Shown here in pieces: positions 33,667-41,814 of a DNA stretch of 64,000 nt. Source of the stretch: Streptomyces spectabilis (GTDB lineage: Bacteria > Actinomycetota > Actinomycetes > Streptomycetales > Streptomycetaceae); contig NZ_CP023690.1 of the NCBI RefSeq assembly GCF_008704795.1, forward strand, positions 7,078,501 through 7,142,500, given 5' to 3'. Both the position numbers and the translations under genes were made by a program. The first letter of the stretch is position 1. Each line of letters begins with the position of its first letter. The notes beneath the pieces were generated by a model, which saw nothing but the letters and a program-made list of their open reading frames with translations, was not told where the DNA came from and did no database searches.

Positions 33667-33914
33667 CAGCCGTGCCCTCCGTGCCCGCCGCCGTGCCCGC
33701 CACCGGAGCCGCCGTCCCCGTCGGACGTCGAGGACCGCATGCCCGGCGCCACCGGACCCACGGAGTCGCCGACTTGGTACGAGACGACGAAGACGACGGC
33801 GAGCAGCGCGAGGAAGGCGAGCAGGGCGGGCGGCGGCCGCCACCCGCGCGGCGCGGACTCGGCACGCCCGCCGGGCGGTTCGGGCGACCCGGGCGGTCTG
33901 GTCGGACTGGGCAT
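33666..33914 (-). CDS. Small single-pass membrane protein with Gly/His C-terminal tail
   Basis: The 82-residue product has a Pro-rich cytoplasmic start, one membrane helix (PPALLAFLALLAVVFVVSY), and a C-terminal tail ending GGGHGGGHGGHG that could chelate metal. It is the first gene of the copper operon, coupled to copA by an ATGA overlap. No family recognised; a copper-delivery or efflux accessory role is inferred from position and the His tail. Confidence 0.75.
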   Translation of the reverse strand: MPSPTRPPGSPEPPGGRAESAPRGWRPPPALLAFLALLAVVFVVSYQVGDSVGPVAPGMRSSTSDGDGGSGGGHGGGHGGHG

Positions 33915-34101
33915 CGGCGCTCCCGTGGCTGAGGCGGTGGCGCGGGTAGGGGACACCCGGCGCCGGGCAGGTGGTCGGGCGCGGGGGCGGAGAAGTTCCC
34001 GCCGTGGTGGACTCCTCGTGTCGCAATTGGGCCAACCGGGTGAAGTGGCGTAAGAATTGCCTGGTACAGACGTTGAGGACGAGCCAGGACGGGGTTGCTC
34101 T

Positions 34102-34482
34102 GTGACCAGCAACGAAGCCACCGACGAACAGTGGGAGGGGCTCGCGCAGGTCGTGCCGCTGCGGGGCCGCAACGAGTGGCCGTCGTGGCCGGGGCACCGC
34201 TCGCTGCCCGACGCCGAGACCGAGACCCGGCGGCGCTTCGTCGTCACGCGCGTCAACGTCTTCTCCGACGCCCGCGAGGTCGCCGAGAACCTGATGGCGC
34301 AGATCCCCGTCCTGCTCGACCTCAGCGGCGCCGAGACCGAGACGGCCAAGCGGGTCCTCGACTTCAGCAGCGGCGTCGTCTTCGGCCTCGGCTGCGGCAT
34401 GCACCGGGTGGAGAAGAACGTCTTCCTGCTCTCGCCGCCCGACACCGAGGTGCAGGGCCTGGTGGAGGCCGCCACCGTCTGA
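34102..34482 (+). CDS. SepF-like cell division protein paralogue
   Basis: The 126-residue protein has a disordered N-terminus and a C-terminal SepF core: VNVFSDAREVAENLMAQIPVLLDLSG, then AKRVLDFSSGVVFGLGCGMHRVEKNVFLLSP. SepF anchors FtsZ at the membrane. Streptomyces carry a main sepF beside ftsZ plus SepF-like paralogues elsewhere; this copy is isolated and is probably one of those. The N-terminal amphipathic membrane-binding helix of true SepF is not obvious. GTG 34102 is the only start that fits the conserved length. Confidence 0.85.
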   Translation: MTSNEATDEQWEGLAQVVPLRGRNEWPSWPGHRSLPDAETETRRRFVVTRVNVFSDAREVAENLMAQIPVLLDLSGAETETAKRVLDFSSGVVFGLGCGMHRVEKNVFLLSPPDTEVQGLVEAATV

Positions 34483-34627
34483 CCGGGCCCGCCGGCCGGG
34501 CCCGGTGGGGACGCTCCGTAGCCCAACCGCCCAGCTCACACCGCCCGTTGGTCGGTGATCGCCCGATCGGGCGAAGGTCGGCCGGGCAAAACGGTTCGCC
34601 TGATCCACTTCGGCCTAGCTTCCGTGC

Positions 34628-35833
34628 ATGACTGTGCACTCCCGCCGGACGTTCGCGCAGGCTCCAGCGGCTCTGGCCCGGGACAAGCCGCGCGTCACCG
34701 AACTGCGGCTCTCCGCCTTCGCCGGGCACCGGGCCGCCGTCTTCCCGCTCGGCCCGCTGACACTCTTCGCGGGGCCGAGCGGCAGCGGCAAGTCCAGTGC
34801 GCTGCGCGCGTACGAGGCGCTCGCGCTGCTCGGCGCGGGCGCCGAACTCGTCGACGTGTTCCCGCAGCCCGCCCGCTGCGTGCCCGAACGGGCCCGCGCC
34901 GACGGCCAGGCGCGCCGCGGCTTCCGCATCGGCTGCACCGTGGACGGGCCCGCGGGCCCGGTCCGCCTCGACGTCGCCGTCCAGGCCGAGCCGGAGCTGC
35001 GGATCGCGGGCGAGCGGCTGACCCGGGACGGGCTCACCCTCCTGGAGACCGCCCTGCGCGACCCCGGCCGCCGCGCCGTGCAGGCCTCCTGGCACACGGC
35101 CGGTGCCGCGCCCGTGACCCGCGCGCCGCTGCCCGACGACCGGCTCGGCACGGCCCTGCTCCCGCTGCGCGTCGCGGGCAAGACCGACGGGCAGCGGCTC
35201 GTGCTCGCCGCCGCCGAGCAGGTCGTCGTCGCGCTGCGGTCGGTGTTCGCCTGCGACCCGCGCCCCGCCCGGATGCGCGAGCCGGTGACCGTGGGGTCGG
35301 GGCCGGGGGGGTCCGCGAACGCGGGCCGGCTGCTCGGGGGCTGCGACAACCTCGCCGAGGTCCTCCGGCGCACCCGTCTGGAGTGCGGCAACCGCCACGC
35401 CCAGCTGGTCGCCGCGCTGCGCGCCGGGTGCGCGGGCCCGGTCGCCGACGTCCTCGCCGAGCAGGCAGGGGACGGCGCGCTGCGGGCCGTGCTCGACCGG
35501 GGCGACGGGGTGCGGACCTGCGTGGGGCGGCTCGGCGACGGCGAACTGCGCTATCTGGCCCTCGCGCTGGTGCTGCTCACGGGCCCCCGGGTCCTGGAGG
35601 TCGACCCGGTCGCGGAGGTCCCGGAGGCGTACCAGAGCCTGACCGTCCTCGCCGACGGCTTCGACCGCTGTCTGGACCAGCGGCAGAAGCGTGCCCTCGC
35701 GGACCTGGCGGCCCGCGCGTGCGGCCGCGGGCACATCCGCCTGATCGGCGCCGTCGCCGACGCCACCTGGGCGGCGGCGGCCGACGGCGTCACCGTGGTG
35801 GACCTCGGGCGGACGGGATGTAACGGGATGTAG
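34628..35833 (+). CDS. P-loop ATP-binding protein (AAA_21/SMC-like)
   Basis: The 401-residue product has Walker A FAGPSGSGKSSALRAYEAL (about 47-62) just after a beta-strand start (RVTELRLSAFAGH), as in RecF/SMC-like ATPases that keep only the head domain. A signature-like LGDGELRYLALALVLLTGP (about 300-318) and an acidic strand VLEVDPVAEVPEAY follow. Partner and function unknown. It lies 13 bp before the MazG-like gene on the same strand and is probably cotranscribed with it. Confidence 0.72.
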   Translation: MTVHSRRTFAQAPAALARDKPRVTELRLSAFAGHRAAVFPLGPLTLFAGPSGSGKSSALRAYEALALLGAGAELVDVFPQPARCVPERARADGQARRGFRIGCTVDGPAGPVRLDVAVQAEPELRIAGERLTRDGLTLLETALRDPGRRAVQASWHTAGAAPVTRAPLPDDRLGTALLPLRVAGKTDGQRLVLAAAEQVVVALRSVFACDPRPARMREPVTVGSGPGGSANAGRLLGGCDNLAEVLRRTRLECGNRHAQLVAALRAGCAGPVADVLAEQAGDGALRAVLDRGDGVRTCVGRLGDGELRYLALALVLLTGPRVLEVDPVAEVPEAYQSLTVLADGFDRCLDQRQKRALADLAARACGRGHIRLIGAVADATWAAAADGVTVVDLGRTGCNGM

Positions 35834-35846
35834 TTGACTGGGGCCC

Positions 35847-36170
35847 GTGACCGATCAAGACATCGCGGGACTGCAGCGCAGGCTGGCCGAGTTCGCCGCC
35901 GCGCGGCGCTGGGAGCCCTACCACACGCCCAAGAACCTGGCCGCCGCGCTCAGCGTGGAGGCCTCCGAACTGGTGGAGATCTTCCAGTGGCTGACGCCGG
36001 AGGAGTCGGCCCGCGTGATGGAGGACGCCGACTCCGCCCACCGCGTCACGGACGAGGTGGCGGACGTGCTCGCGTACCTCCTCCAGTTCTGCGAGGTGCT
36101 CGGCGTCGACCCGCTGAAGGCCCTCGCGGCGAAGATCGAGCGGAACGAGGAGCGGTTCCCGGCGCCGTGA
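35847..36170 (+). CDS. MazG-like nucleotide pyrophosphohydrolase
   Basis: The 107-residue all-alpha protein has the metal-binding E-x-x-E (EASELVEIFQW) and E-x-x-D (DEVADVLAYLLQF) helices of the MazG/dCTPase group, with the FAAARRWEPYHTPKNLAAAL segment typical of small RS21-C6-like dCTP pyrophosphatases. It would cleave non-canonical or excess dNTPs to the monophosphate. It starts at GTG 35847, 13 bp after the upstream ATPase stop. Confidence 0.88.
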   Translation: MTDQDIAGLQRRLAEFAAARRWEPYHTPKNLAAALSVEASELVEIFQWLTPEESARVMEDADSAHRVTDEVADVLAYLLQFCEVLGVDPLKALAAKIERNEERFPAP

Positions 36171-36509
36171 GGCGGCGCCCGGCGCACGACGCGTGCCCTG
36201 TGCGGCGCACCTCTCGCGGGGCGCCCCGCGTACGCCCCGAAGGGCGCGGGCGCCCGGCGCCAGGGGGTCCGCAGGGCCCAGCAACCCCGTAAGTCCGCCG
36301 CTGTCACCACCCGTTGGACAGCCGGAAAGCATGCCAAAGACGCCTCTTCGTCACTCTCCGGAGTGGATGCATTGTCCACACTCAGATTTTTGTCCACAGA
36401 TTTCAGGCTTCCTCTGGCTTTTCGAACCGAAGGCGCTCACTGTGGGTAGTGGACAAGGGAGTTCTGGTGCACGTGCCGCGAGTGGGCGCGGGATGAATGG
36501 GGACGGCGC
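36171..36509. other. Intergenic 339 bp holding a DnaA-box cluster
   Basis: No gene is supported here. The central part (about 36340-36440) is clearly richer in A/T than the flanks and carries the three DnaA boxes described separately. Short open frames exist but have no recognisable product. Confidence 0.7.
36372..36456. promoter_or_regulatory. Cluster of three DnaA boxes outside oriC
   Basis: TTGTCCACA, the actinobacterial DnaA-box consensus, occurs perfectly at 36372-36380 and 36390-36398 (same strand, 18 bp apart). A one-mismatch copy (TTGTCCACT on the minus strand) lies at 36448-36456. The flanking DNA is A/T-rich. No dnaA, dnaN or parAB lies nearby, so this is not oriC; titration of DnaA or DnaA-dependent control of the next gene is possible. 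Confidence 0.72.
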
Positions 36510-37007
36510 ATGGATGCGATGCGGCTCATCGAGGCGACGAGATGCGCCTTGGCGCGGAGTCAGGAGCCCGCGGCCATCGTGGCGGAGGTGTGGCAGTCCC
36601 AGGCTCTGGCCCAGGCGATAGGGCATCGCCTCGCGGTCGCCGGTCCGCCGGAGTTACGGGGCGAGGCGCTGGGGCTCAGCGAGCTGAGCGGCCGGGGCTG
36701 CGGCCTCCTGGACCCGCCCCGCTCGGAGGCGGAGGAGATACGGGCGGCGGGCCTGACGGGGATAGGAGACGCCCACCACACCCTGCTCGGTCTCGGCGCC
36801 CTGCTCGCCGAGGCCGGGATCGCCCTCGTCTCGGTGGCGATGGGCGCCGAGGACGAGGGGCTGTACTGGCAGTGCATGGAGTCGATCGACGCGGCCGACG
36901 AGTCCCGGGACCGCGTGGTGGAGATGCTCAGGAAGCTGGCGGCCCGCGAGCGGGCCCTGGGGGAGAGCGACTGCGAGAAGTGCGGAGGGACGGTGCTGGA
37001 GGGCTGA
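36510..37007 (+). CDS. Conserved Streptomyces hypothetical protein (DUF6099-like)
   Basis: The 165-residue, mainly helical protein starts MDAMRLIEATRCALARSQE and contains repeated Ala/Leu helices and a C-terminal CEKCGG pair (about 155-158) that could hold a metal or disulfide. It resembles an uncharacterised Streptomyces family I associate with DUF6099; the name is from memory. The DnaA-box cluster lies within its upstream region, about 55-140 bp before the ATG, so DnaA could influence its expression. Function unknown. Confidence 0.72.
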   Translation: MDAMRLIEATRCALARSQEPAAIVAEVWQSQALAQAIGHRLAVAGPPELRGEALGLSELSGRGCGLLDPPRSEAEEIRAAGLTGIGDAHHTLLGLGALLAEAGIALVSVAMGAEDEGLYWQCMESIDAADESRDRVVEMLRKLAARERALGESDCEKCGGTVLEG

Positions 37008-37161
37008 CACCGGGGGCCCGCCTCGCGGGCCCGGCGCTCCCGGGACCGGCCGGGCGTCCGCGAGGCCCGGCCGGACGGCCCGCACACAGAGCGCTGGATG
37101 TACGGACCGCCGGTCTTCGGGGGGAGCGCCCCGCAGGGGGCGCGGGTCTGTGTCCGCGAGG

Positions 37162-37380
37162 TCAGGCGCGGCCCTTGTCCCCCTCCGCCGTGGGCGGCCG
37201 CGTGGACTGCTGAAGGTCGGCGTCCAGTTGCGTCAGATCCGCGTTGAGCGCTGCCATCAACTCCTCCATCTGTTGCAGCAGACCCTTGGGCGCGCCCTGC
37301 GGCCCGGCCGGGGGCAGGGCGCGTTGCTGCTCTGGCACGACGTGGTCGCGCGCCTGCTCTGGCACGGCTTCCTGGGACAT
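37162..37380 (-). CDS. Small hypothetical protein with coiled-coil tendency
   Basis: The 72-residue frame starts at ATG 37380, 5 nt after GAGGAGG (GTG 37383 is too close to the Shine-Dalgarno). Its second half, GLLQQMEELMAALNADLTQL, has heptad-like spacing that could form a short coiled coil. The tail is Pro/Lys-rich. No family recognised. The ribosome binding site and codon bias support a real gene. Confidence 0.6.
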   Translation of the reverse strand: MSQEAVPEQARDHVVPEQQRALPPAGPQGAPKGLLQQMEELMAALNADLTQLDADLQQSTRPPTAEGDKGRA

Positions 37381-37645
37381 CACGGCCTCCTCGGCCCGCG
37401 CCCCGCACGGGGCGGAAGCGTCCCGGCCCGACGAGGCAGTTCATGCGGCGGACGCGCCGACGGCGGCCGCCGGCGCGGGTGCCGGGCGGCCCGGCTCCGC
37501 CCGAGCCAACGATCACCGGCTCGGCGCAGTCACTGGCACGGCCCCGCCCCGGCTGCCGGGTTGACGGATTTTCACCCGACCGGTGCCGGTGGGGACCGGC
37601 GGGACAGACGAGGTTGACGGGCGTTCGAGCGTGCAGGATGGAGAC

Positions 37646-38569
37646 ATGGATCTGCGCATCTTCACGGAGCCCCAGCAGGGGGCCACCTACGACACCCTCC
37701 TCACCGTCGCCAAGGCCACCGAGGACCTCGGCTTCGACGCCTTCTTCCGCTCCGACCACTATCTGAAGATGGGCTCGGGCGACGGTCTGCCGGGCCCCAC
37801 GGACGCCTGGATCACGCTCGCCGGGCTCGCCCGCGAGACCCGGCGCATCCGGCTCGGCACCCTGATGACCGCGGGCACCTTCCGGCTGCCCGGCGTGCTC
37901 GCCGTCCAGGTCGCGCAGGTCGACCAGATGTCGGGCGGCCGGGTCGAACTGGGCCTGGGCGCCGGGTGGTTCGAGGAGGAGCACAAGGCGTACGGCATCC
38001 CGTTCCCCAAGGAGAAGTTCGCCCGTCTGGAGGAGCAGCTGGCCATCGTGACGGGCCTGTGGGAGACGCCCGTCGGCCAGACGTTCTCGTACGACGGCAC
38101 GCACTACCAGCTCACGGACTCGCCCGCGCTGCCCAAGCCCGCGCAGGCCAGGGTGCCGGTCCTCATCGGCGGTCACGGCGCCGTCCGCACCCCGCGCCTG
38201 GCCGCGCGCCACGCCGACGAGTTCAACATCCCCTTCGCCTCCGTGCAGGACAGCGAGCGCCAGTTCACGCGCGTGCGCGAGGCGGCGGAGCAGGCCGGGC
38301 GCAAGGGCGGTGACCTGGTGTACTCCAGCGCCCTCGTGGCCTGCGTCGGCAAGGACGACGCGGAGGTCGCGCGGCGCGCCGCGGTCATCGGCCGCGAGGT
38401 CGACGAGCTCAAGACCAACGGCCTCGCGGGCTCCCCGGCCGAGGTCGTCGACAAGATCGGCAGGTACGCGGAGATCGGCGCGAGCCGGATCTACCTCCAG
38501 TGCCTGGACCTGGACGACCTCGACCACCTGGAGCTGATCTCCTCGCAGGTCCAGTCGCAGCTCGCGTAG
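37646..38569 (+). CDS. LLM-class F420-dependent oxidoreductase
   Basis: The 307-residue protein has the luciferase-like (beta/alpha)8 pattern: DLRIFTEPQQGATYDTLL, then DAFFRSDHYLKMG, RIRLGTLMTAGTFRLPGVLA, QMSGGRVELGLGAGWFEEEH and VPVLIGGHGAVRTPRLAARH. The GLGAGWFEEEH segment is typical of F420-dependent actinobacterial members. It would use reduced F420 in the cytoplasm; the substrate is not evident. ATG 37646 follows GGATGGAGAC. Confidence 0.9.
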   Translation: MDLRIFTEPQQGATYDTLLTVAKATEDLGFDAFFRSDHYLKMGSGDGLPGPTDAWITLAGLARETRRIRLGTLMTAGTFRLPGVLAVQVAQVDQMSGGRVELGLGAGWFEEEHKAYGIPFPKEKFARLEEQLAIVTGLWETPVGQTFSYDGTHYQLTDSPALPKPAQARVPVLIGGHGAVRTPRLAARHADEFNIPFASVQDSERQFTRVREAAEQAGRKGGDLVYSSALVACVGKDDAEVARRAAVIGREVDELKTNGLAGSPAEVVDKIGRYAEIGASRIYLQCLDLDDLDHLELISSQVQSQLA

Positions 38570-38618
38570 GAAGCGCCGCCGCGTCCGACGGTGGGGAGAC
38601 GCAGGTCACACCCGGTCG

Positions 38619-38645
38619 TGTCACAGGGGACCGGGCCATCTCGTC
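38619..38645 (+). promoter_or_regulatory. ECF41-type sigma promoter (TGTCACA-N16-CGTC)
   Basis: TGTCACA at 38619-38625 and CGTC at 38642-38645 are separated by exactly 16 nt, matching the published ECF41 promoter consensus. The site lies 40 bp upstream of the AhpD-like gene, which is followed directly by an ECF41 sigma gene. This predicts positive autoregulation of the pair. Confidence 0.88.
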
Positions 38646-38684
38646 TCGGGGGTGTAGCCACGGACCACCACCAAGGAGCACCCC

Positions 38685-39158
38685 ATGGACGCGCGACTGA
38701 ACTACTTCGGCAGCCCCACCGCCGGAAAGGCGATCAAGCACGTGATGTCGGCGGGCAGGACGCTCAAGGAGTCGTCGCTGCCCGCCGCGACGCAGGAGCT
38801 GGTGGCGCTGCGCGTCAGCCAGATCAACGGCTGCGCGGCCTGCGTCGACATGCACACCAAGGAGGCGGCCGCGGCCGGTGAGACCGCGGTGCGGCTGCAC
38901 CTGGTCGCGGTGTGGCGGGAGGCCGCGGTCTTCACCGCGGCCGAGCGCGCCGCCCTGGAGTTCGCCGAGGAGGCGACCCGGGTCGCGGACGGGGCGGGCG
39001 GGGTCGGCGACGCGGTGTGGGCGCGGGCCGCCGAGCACTACGACGAGGAGCAGCTCACCGCCCTCGCGCTGCATATCTCCTTCATGAACATGGCCAACCG
39101 GCTGAACATCATCGCCCGGCAGCCCGCGGGCGCCTACGAGCCCGGACAGTTCCACTGA
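38685..39158 (+). CDS. AhpD-like carboxymuconolactone decarboxylase family protein
   Basis: The 157-residue helical protein carries the CxxC redox pair in INGCAACVDMHTKEA (Cys at about 50 and 53, with a downstream His), as in AhpD-type alkylhydroperoxidases, and ends with LHISFMNMANRLNI. In ECF41 systems the sigma factor is regularly linked to a carboxymuconolactone decarboxylase, oxidoreductase or epimerase, and this gene is that partner. It probably acts on peroxides or a related oxidised metabolite. The preceding AAGGAGCACCCC is a good ribosome binding site. Confidence 0.93.
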   Translation: MDARLNYFGSPTAGKAIKHVMSAGRTLKESSLPAATQELVALRVSQINGCAACVDMHTKEAAAAGETAVRLHLVAVWREAAVFTAAERAALEFAEEATRVADGAGGVGDAVWARAAEHYDEEQLTALALHISFMNMANRLNIIARQPAGAYEPGQFH

Positions 39159-39200
39159 GCGGCACGCAGTTCCACTGAGCACCACCGAGAGGAAACCGGA

Positions 39201-40175
39201 ATGAGCAAGGTCGAGGAGTTCGAGGAGCTGCGGTCGCTGCTGTTCTCGATCGCCTACCGGATCCTGGGCAGCGTGAGCGAGGCGGAGGACGCGGTGCAGG
39301 AGGCCTGGCTGCGCTTCGACGCCTCGCCGACCAGGCCCGAATCGACGAAGGCGTTCCTGTCGGCCACGGTCACCCGGATCGCCATAGACGTGCTGCGCTC
39401 CGCGCGGGTGCGGCGCGAGGCGTACACGGGCCCGTGGTTCCCCGAGCCGCTGCTGAGCGATCCGTATCAGGATCCCGCGCGGTCGGTGGAGCTGGCCGAC
39501 TCGGTGTCGATGGCGGCGCTGCTGCTCCTGGAGCGGCTCAGCCCGCTGGAGCGCGCGGTCTTCCTGCTGCGGGAGGTGTTCGGCTTCGGGTTCGACGAGG
39601 TCGCGTCCGCGGTGGGGCGCTCCGAGGCCGCGTGCCGGCAGCTGCTCGTCCGGGCCCGCAAGCACATGGAGGCGGGTCGGCCCCGGTTCGAGGCGGACCG
39701 GCAAGAGCGGCAGGAGCTGGCGACCCGGTTCTTCGACGCGCTGCGGGACGGCGACGTGGGCGGCCTGCAGAGCCTCCTCGCCGCCGACGTACAGATGGTC
39801 GGGGACGGCGGCGGCAAGGCCCCGCAGCTGGCCAGGGCCATCGTGGGCGCGCAGAACGTGGCCCGGCTGCTCGGCTCGGTCTTCCCCCTGCTGATCCGGA
39901 TCGACGTGACGTGGGAGGCGCGCGAGATCAACGGCCAGCCCGGCGCGGTCTTCCGGGACCGCGAGGGCAAGGTCCTCCACGTCATGGTCCTCGACGTGCT
40001 CGACGGGCGGATCCAGGCCATCCGCTCGGTGATCAACCCCGACAAGCTGGCGCACGTCGGGCCGGTCGCCGACGCCTGGGCCGTCGACCGCGAGGTGCGG
40101 CGGGCCCGCAGACAGACCTCGCACGGCTCCACGACCGCAAGCCCGGCGTCCTACGTGATGGGGAAATCGAAATAG
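39201..40175 (+). CDS. sigJ: ECF41-family sigma factor with SnoaL-like C-terminal extension
   Basis: The 324-residue protein has sigma region 2 (SIAYRILGSVSEAEDAVQEA) and region 4 (RLSPLERAVFLLREVFGFG, then FDEVASAVGRSEAACRQLL), followed by a SnoaL-like extension with the ECF41 hallmarks DGGGK (about 202-206) and NPDKL (about 281). In this family the extension works as a built-in activity switch, so no separate anti-sigma is needed. It lies 42 bp after the AhpD-like gene behind an ECF41 promoter. It ends 25 bp into the convergent vanX gene, an overlap of tails. Confidence 0.95.
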   Translation: MSKVEEFEELRSLLFSIAYRILGSVSEAEDAVQEAWLRFDASPTRPESTKAFLSATVTRIAIDVLRSARVRREAYTGPWFPEPLLSDPYQDPARSVELADSVSMAALLLLERLSPLERAVFLLREVFGFGFDEVASAVGRSEAACRQLLVRARKHMEAGRPRFEADRQERQELATRFFDALRDGDVGGLQSLLAADVQMVGDGGGKAPQLARAIVGAQNVARLLGSVFPLLIRIDVTWEAREINGQPGAVFRDREGKVLHVMVLDVLDGRIQAIRSVINPDKLAHVGPVADAWAVDREVRRARRQTSHGSTTASPASYVMGKSK

Positions 40176-40777
40176 GTGTCCGGATAAGGCTCGCCGTCGA
40201 GCGTGTAATGCCACCACTCGCGCTCGTACGCACTGAAACCGCACGTTTCCATGAGGGAACGCAGGTGCTGCCGGTTCCGTGCTTCGGCAGGTGTGATCCC
40301 TTGTGCGCCATGATGCGAGACGGCATCCATCAGGTCATGGTCGCCGCCCATGGGAACGAGCTCACCGGAGGCCAGGTCATAGAGGGTGAGGTCGACGGTG
40401 CTGCCGCGGCTGTGGCCTGACCTGGCGGCCACGTACCCCTTCTCGAACATCTCGGCCCTGCCGATGTGGGGATAGTGCCGCGACTTGGTCCGGCCGTCCT
40501 CCGGCTGCCGGGACCAGCGCAGAAAGCAGTCGACGGCGTGCTGCGGGCGATAGCCGTCCCAGAGCAACAGGCCGAATCCCCATGCTTCGGCCTTCTCTCT
40601 GGCCCGTGCCAGGGCCGCGCACAGAGCCCTCGTGCCGACGACTCGATTGGCCAGATATCCGTCCACCGGCTTTCCGGTGAAGTTGTCCCACGTGGCGTAC
40701 TTGGCATCCCAGCGTATTCCGGACGCCAACTCGTCCACGAAGACAAAGTCGCCCTTCACCGACTCCACCGGCTTCAT
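40151..40777 (-). CDS. vanX: D-Ala-D-Ala dipeptidase VanX
   Basis: The 208-residue zinc peptidase shows SGHSRGSTVDLTL (zinc His and Asp) and EWWHY (catalytic Glu and zinc His), which define VanX. It hydrolyses D-Ala-D-Ala made by the host Ddl ligase so that only D-Ala-D-Lac enters the cell wall. ATG 40777 overlaps the vanA stop by 4 bp (ATGA). The gene has visibly more A/T at third positions than the chromosome around it. Confidence 0.96.
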   Translation of the reverse strand: MKPVESVKGDFVFVDELASGIRWDAKYATWDNFTGKPVDGYLANRVVGTRALCAALARAREKAEAWGFGLLLWDGYRPQHAVDCFLRWSRQPEDGRTKSRHYPHIGRAEMFEKGYVAARSGHSRGSTVDLTLYDLASGELVPMGGDHDLMDAVSHHGAQGITPAEARNRQHLRSLMETCGFSAYEREWWHYTLDGEPYPDTYFDFPIT

Positions 40778-41814
40778 CGGATCCTTCCGGCCAGGGCGAG
40801 GGACACCGCCCGGTCGATCACCGCGGGAAGCGGCAGCCCTGCCGCGGCCATCATCCTCGGATAACGGCTGTACGAGGTCATGCCGGGGAAGGTGTTGACC
40901 TCGTTGAGGACTACTTTTCCGTCCTCCTTGAGGAACATGTCCACTCGTGAAAGCCCGCTGCATCCCAAGGCGCGGTACACGGCCTTGGCCGTCTCCCGCA
41001 CGCGTAGCCGTGACTCTTCCGGAATGTCGGCGGGGACGATCGCCACGGAGTTGTCGGATCCGGTTTCGGGGGCGTCTTCCTGGTGGATCCTGAAGAATCC
41101 GTGCGAGAGCGCGATCCGGTCCACCTCGCCCGCGATCAGATCCGACTCGTTCCCGAGGATGGCGCAGCCGATCTCGCTGCCGACGACCGCCTCTTCGATC
41201 AGCACCTTCGCGTCGTACTGCCGTGCCGTTTCCACCGCACTCGGAAGTTCCTCTGCCCGGGACACCTTGGTGACGCCGAAGGACGATCCGGATCGGGCCG
41301 GCTTCACGAAGACCGGATAGGTGAGCCGCGCGGGATCGATGGTGTCGTCCGCCGTGACGGTCCAGAAATTCGGCGTGGCGATTCCCGCGCTTCGGGCGAC
41401 GACGTAGGCAAGGGATTTGTCCATGCACAGAGCGGAACTCTGGATGTCGCAGCCGATGTAGGGGATGCCGGAGAGTTCCAGCAGGCCCTGCATCGCGCCG
41501 TCCTCGCCGAGGGTGCCGTGCAGCACCGGCAGTACGACGTCCAGACGGATCATTCCGTAGCCCCCCTGCCCCAGGGTGAGCAGTCCGTGCACGTTGCTGT
41601 CCGGCGACAGGACGACGGCAGGGTGGTCGCCGTTCTCCCACTCCGCGTCGGGCCCGGCGCAGAGCTTCCAGGCACCGCTCTTCGAGATCCCGATGTAGAA
41701 GGGTTCGTACTTCTCGAGATCGAGGTTCCGGGCCACCTCACGCGCCGACTTGACGGAGACGGCGTGCTCCTCGGAACGGCCACCAAAGATGATGCCGACC
41801 TTCAGCTTAGCCAT
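40774..41814 (-). CDS. vanA: D-Ala--D-Lac ligase VanA
   Basis: The 346-residue ATP-grasp ligase has the N-terminal GIIFGGRSEEHAVS, an omega-loop FRIHQED whose His marks D-lactate-using VanA-type enzymes rather than Ddl, and the ATP-site end VVLNEVNTFPGMTSYS. It makes D-Ala-D-Lac for glycopeptide-resistant peptidoglycan. It overlaps vanH by 8 bp and vanX by 4 bp. Confidence 0.96.
   Translation of the reverse strand: MAKLKVGIIFGGRSEEHAVSVKSAREVARNLDLEKYEPFYIGISKSGAWKLCAGPDAEWENGDHPAVVLSPDSNVHGLLTLGQGGYGMIRLDVVLPVLHGTLGEDGAMQGLLELSGIPYIGCDIQSSALCMDKSLAYVVARSAGIATPNFWTVTADDTIDPARLTYPVFVKPARSGSSFGVTKVSRAEELPSAVETARQYDAKVLIEEAVVGSEIGCAILGNESDLIAGEVDRIALSHGFFRIHQEDAPETGSDNSVAIVPADIPEESRLRVRETAKAVYRALGCSGLSRVDMFLKEDGKVVLNEVNTFPGMTSYSRYPRMMAAAGLPLPAVIDRAVSLALAGRIR

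Noticed and set aside
31372..34053. Open frame of about 893 codons on the plus strand
   Set aside because: It is antisense to copA and neighbours, rich in Gly/Arg/His, and lacks motifs. copA has all P-type ATPase signatures.
36230..36340. Possible cobalamin or other riboswitch before the DnaA boxes
   Set aside because: The bases include GCCAGGG and CCGGAAAGC-like pieces but no B12-box or consistent stems, and the next gene is not a B12 gene.
36314..36496. Short frame of 60 residues across the DnaA boxes
   Set aside because: Includes the A/T-rich box DNA as coding sequence, has no ribosome binding site, and shows no recognisable product.
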